37,966 bases of DNA from a virus, in IMG/VR virus record IMGVR_UViG_3300025655_000109, positions 1 to 37,966 of that record; one strand, 5' to 3'. Shown here piece after piece: positions 36,199-37,966 of this stretch (position 1 is its first letter; each line of letters opens with the position of its first letter). Under the pieces are notes generated by a model, which searched no databases, was not told the origin of the DNA, and saw only the letters and a list, made by a program, of their open reading frames with translations. The position numbers and the translations under genes are program-made.

Positions 36199-36627
36199 AT
36201 GAACATCGGCGCAGCATTCCCAGGCAGCTACATCAAAGCGGCAGACCTGCAAGGACGATCAGTAACCGTCATGATATCTCACGTCGCGATGGAAGAGATC
36301 GGCGGCGATCACAAGCCTGTACTTTACATGCACGGCAAGGAGCGTGGCCTGGTCCTGAACAAAACCAACGCTTCCATCATAGCCGAGATGCACGGATGGG
36401 AGACGGACGACTGGCAAGCTAAACCGATCACGCTCTATCCGGCACGTGTCGAGTTTCAAGGCAGGATCGTCGACGCCGTGCGTGTCAAGCTAGAACCGCA
36501 GAACGCGCAGCGCGCGGCCGTCAATGCACCCGCAGCCAACGGTTCACATCCGCGCCCGGCACAGCCGCCGCCGCAAGCTGCGCAGCCTGTCCCGACTGTA
36601 ACCGTTGACGATGATATCCCGTTCTGA
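36199..36627 (+). CDS. SSB-like single-strand DNA-binding protein
   Basis: The 142-residue protein starts MNIGAAFPGSYIKAADLQGR, has an OB-like beta pattern (SVTVMISHVAMEEIGG, KPVLYMHGKERGLVLNKTNAS) and a Pro/Gln-rich linker. It ends in DDDIPF, the acidic tail that SSB proteins use to bind partners. AAAGGA is upstream of the ATG. The family is common before Gp157 in phage recombination operons. In the other allele this gene is missing and ERF stands here. Confidence 0.7.
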   Translation: MNIGAAFPGSYIKAADLQGRSVTVMISHVAMEEIGGDHKPVLYMHGKERGLVLNKTNASIIAEMHGWETDDWQAKPITLYPARVEFQGRIVDAVRVKLEPQNAQRAAVNAPAANGSHPRPAQPPPQAAQPVPTVTVDDDIPF

Positions 36628-37130
36628 TGTACGTTCACAAAGTCAAGGCTGAAGCAGCTGCCGCACAGCATATCCTGCGGCAGCTGCAGGCCACTCACGA
36701 CGTTGATGAGGACACCCGTCAAATCGTGACCGAATCCGAGACTGATCTGGTCCCGGCAATCGAGGCAGCTATAGACAGGCGCGCTGAAGTCAAAGAAATG
36801 ATGTCCGCGATTCAGCAGCGCATATCTGATCTGGACGCACGGTTGCATCGTCTACAGCAATCGTTGAAGTCTATCGACTCCGCTTTGCAATTGGCCCTAG
36901 AAGCAACGGGACAGGCGCGCATCGAAACAGCTGTAGCCACCATCTATCTGCAGGCCAATCCTGTCAGTGTCGTGATCACTGATCCGGCCAGAATACCAGC
37001 TGAATTAATGCGTATACCAGAGCCCCAACCGGACAAGGCAGCAATCAAGAAAAAGCTTCAGGATGGAGAACGTGTGCAAGGCGCGGAATTGTCTAATCGT
37101 ATGATGTCGGTACGGATCAAGACAAGATGA
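36627..37130 (+). CDS. Gp157-family phage recombination-associated protein
   Basis: The 167-residue protein is helical and highly charged, with an N-terminal AEAAAAQHILRQLQATHDVDE, a coiled-coil middle (AIQQRISDLDARLHRLQQSLKSIDSAL) and a conserved C-terminal half (DPARIPAELMRIPEPQPDKAAIKKKLQDGERVQGAEL). It matches Siphovirus Gp157 proteins. The start overlaps the SSB-like stop (TGATG). Its C-terminus survives as a scar at 906-974. Confidence 0.8.
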   Translation: MYVHKVKAEAAAAQHILRQLQATHDVDEDTRQIVTESETDLVPAIEAAIDRRAEVKEMMSAIQQRISDLDARLHRLQQSLKSIDSALQLALEATGQARIETAVATIYLQANPVSVVITDPARIPAELMRIPEPQPDKAAIKKKLQDGERVQGAELSNRMMSVRIKTR

Positions 37131-37267
37131 TTACTCAGCGACAATGGAGATTGATAAAGATGTACGCAACGCGCGGCCTCGGTTGGGAAGATTGCTGCGT
37201 GTATTGCAAGGTAGATAAGGAAGATCGCGACGCCGTACGGCGATACGTGATAAGGAGTGAGAAATGA
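37127..37267 (+). CDS. Small conserved protein, 46 residues (copy 2)
   Basis: The protein starts MITQRQWRLIKMYATRGLGW and is almost identical to the 971-1111 product, with CCVYC in the middle and KVDKEDRDAVRRYV at the end. It overlaps both neighbours by four bases. The conserved frame between diverged copies supports real coding. Confidence 0.6.
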   Translation: MITQRQWRLIKMYATRGLGWEDCCVYCKVDKEDRDAVRRYVIRSEK

Positions 37268-37455
37268 TATACCGGGCCATGGCCGCAGTATGCTGTCTCA
37301 CTCTGACTGCAATCTACGCCGTTGGAATATTTGTCTTTGCGCTGCTCTTGCTGCCATTTTGGATCACAGCCAAAGCGTGGGACTTCCTGCGCCTGCACGG
37401 CTGCTATAATGGAGACCGTGTTGCGATGGATAAAGACGATTGGAAAGCAACATGA
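37264..37455 (+). CDS. Small membrane protein, 63 residues (only in copy 2)
   Basis: The protein starts MIYRAMAAVCCLTLTAIYAV, with a long hydrophobic stretch (GIFVFALLLLPFWITAKAW), then HGCYNGDRVAMDKDDWK. It is inserted between the 46-residue and 108-residue genes and has no counterpart in the first copy, where these two genes overlap directly. The insertion contains a perfect TATAAT at about 37404-37409, possibly an internal promoter for the following genes, but no good -35. Confidence 0.6.
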   Translation: MIYRAMAAVCCLTLTAIYAVGIFVFALLLLPFWITAKAWDFLRLHGCYNGDRVAMDKDDWKAT

Positions 37456-37778
37456 TCGCCAGCGAGGAAGATGTTGAACGTGCACTGTCCTTTTTGCGCG
37501 ACAGTGCTGCAGAGCTGGGGGAAGCGCGTTCGCGTGCCATCAAGGCCGGACACTGGCTCAAGCACGTCGAATCCCTCGAATACAAAGCATCCGACTCCCG
37601 CACTGAGGCCGGGCGTAAAGCAGACGCGCGCACATCAGAACGCTATATTGAGGCGATTTATGAGGATGCCGATGCTGCCGGCGAGCTGGCTAAGCTGTAT
37701 GCACTCAGAGAAGCGGCAGCCGCCAAGATTGAAGCCTGGCGGTCTCAGTCAGCCAATTATCGAGCGATGAAGATATGA
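37452..37778 (+). CDS. Conserved phage protein, 108 residues (copy 2)
   Basis: The protein starts MIASEEDVERALSFLRDSAA and is about 93 percent identical to the product of 1108-1434. The start overlaps the membrane gene's stop (ATGA), matching the first copy; a start at 37440 adds four residues and is less likely. It is helical with no known function. Confidence 0.8.
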   Translation: MIASEEDVERALSFLRDSAAELGEARSRAIKAGHWLKHVESLEYKASDSRTEAGRKADARTSERYIEAIYEDADAAGELAKLYALREAAAAKIEAWRSQSANYRAMKI

Positions 37779-37966
37779 CCAACCGGCAGGAGTTTACGCA
37801 AAAAACAAAGCTGGCCGCTTGGAATCGCAGCGGCGGCAAGTGCGAGCAATGCGGCAACGTGATCCGGCCGGGCAATGGCCCTGAATATCATCATCGATTA
37901 GAGGCGTATTTTGACGGCTCAGCAGAACTGGAAAACTGCCAAGTGCTCTGCATTCGGCCATGCCAC
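37775..37966 (+). CDS. HNH endonuclease-like protein, truncated by window end
   Basis: The first 64 residues match the HNH gene at 1431-1778, including CEQCG, the HH pair and C/H ligands up to LCIRPCH. The gene continues beyond the window. Its last 127 bases are identical to 1496-1622, while earlier bases show several substitutions. Confidence 0.8.
   Translation, partial: MTNRQEFTQKTKLAAWNRSGGKCEQCGNVIRPGNGPEYHHRLEAYFDGSAELENCQVLCIRPCH
37840..37966 (+). repeat. Copy of 127-bp exact repeat at window end
   Basis: It is identical to 1496-1622 and ends exactly at the window border. This suggests an assembly-graph overlap where two variants rejoin. It is not a natural terminal repeat, because the bases upstream differ and the other window end shares only 77 bases with its partner. 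Confidence 0.85.

Noticed and set aside
1-37966. tRNA genes or CRISPR arrays
   Set aside because: I looked for tRNA T-arm patterns and for regularly spaced identical repeats and found none. The only clustered repeats are the origin dyads and protein-coding repeats.

Overview
The window is almost a complete genome of a short-tailed, P22-like double-stranded DNA phage that infects a Gram-negative host. Its portal, scaffold, DUF4043/N4-gp56-type capsid protein, gp4-like adaptor, gp10-like hub and three large ejection-protein candidates, with no tape measure or sheath, point to a podovirus. The amidase with Rz/Rz1 spanins points to a host with an outer membrane. Several small families look like those of alphaproteobacterial phages, which is inference from memory of the families. 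A Cro/YdaS-type repressor with divergent operators and a serine recombinase suggest a temperate phage. I saw no tRNA, rRNA, IS element or CRISPR array.

Layout. (1) 34.2-38.0 kb and again 0-1.8 kb: rightward early genes (zinc-finger and membrane small proteins, SSB-like protein, Gp157 or ERF, HNH). The two window ends are alternative versions of one locus, so the natural map is a circle of roughly 36 kb carrying one of two alleles. (2) 1.8-2.9 kb leftward: two small genes and a serine recombinase. It is divergent from (3), 2.9-4.7 kb rightward, a small cassette with an Ala-rich repeat protein and much potential RNA structure. (4) 4.7-6.7 kb leftward: lysis (amidase, Rz, Rz1, membrane proteins). 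(5) 6.7-7.8 kb rightward: a lone membrane/HTH gene with its own promoter and terminator (moron-like). (6) 7.8-26.0 kb leftward: ejection proteins, tail, head and terminase. (7) 26.0-29.3 kb: an envelope cassette (small secreted Cys-rich protein encoded antisense, membrane proteins, tiny lipoprotein, beta-barrel) and a Mom-like DNA modification gene. (8) 29.4-33.7 kb leftward: tightly overlapping small genes, DnaB helicase and an initiator-like gene that carries a cluster of repeats resembling a lambda-type internal origin. (9) 34.0-34.4 kb: repressor gene and switch with three TTGACG-N5-TTAA operators and a DnaA box.

How it works together (inference). The switch at 34.2-34.4 kb chooses between repressor and rightward early transcription. 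The initiator and DnaB start replication at the repeats inside the initiator gene. SSB-like/Gp157 or ERF handle recombination. Late leftward genes build and fill the capsid, Mom-like modification may protect the DNA from restriction, and the lysis cassette releases virions. The most unusual features are the allele swap with a Gp157 scar and covarying leader hairpins, the intragenic origin, the antisense gene that exactly fills a gap, the mom leader hairpins with a stem repeated at 35.2 kb, and the structured RNA candidates.
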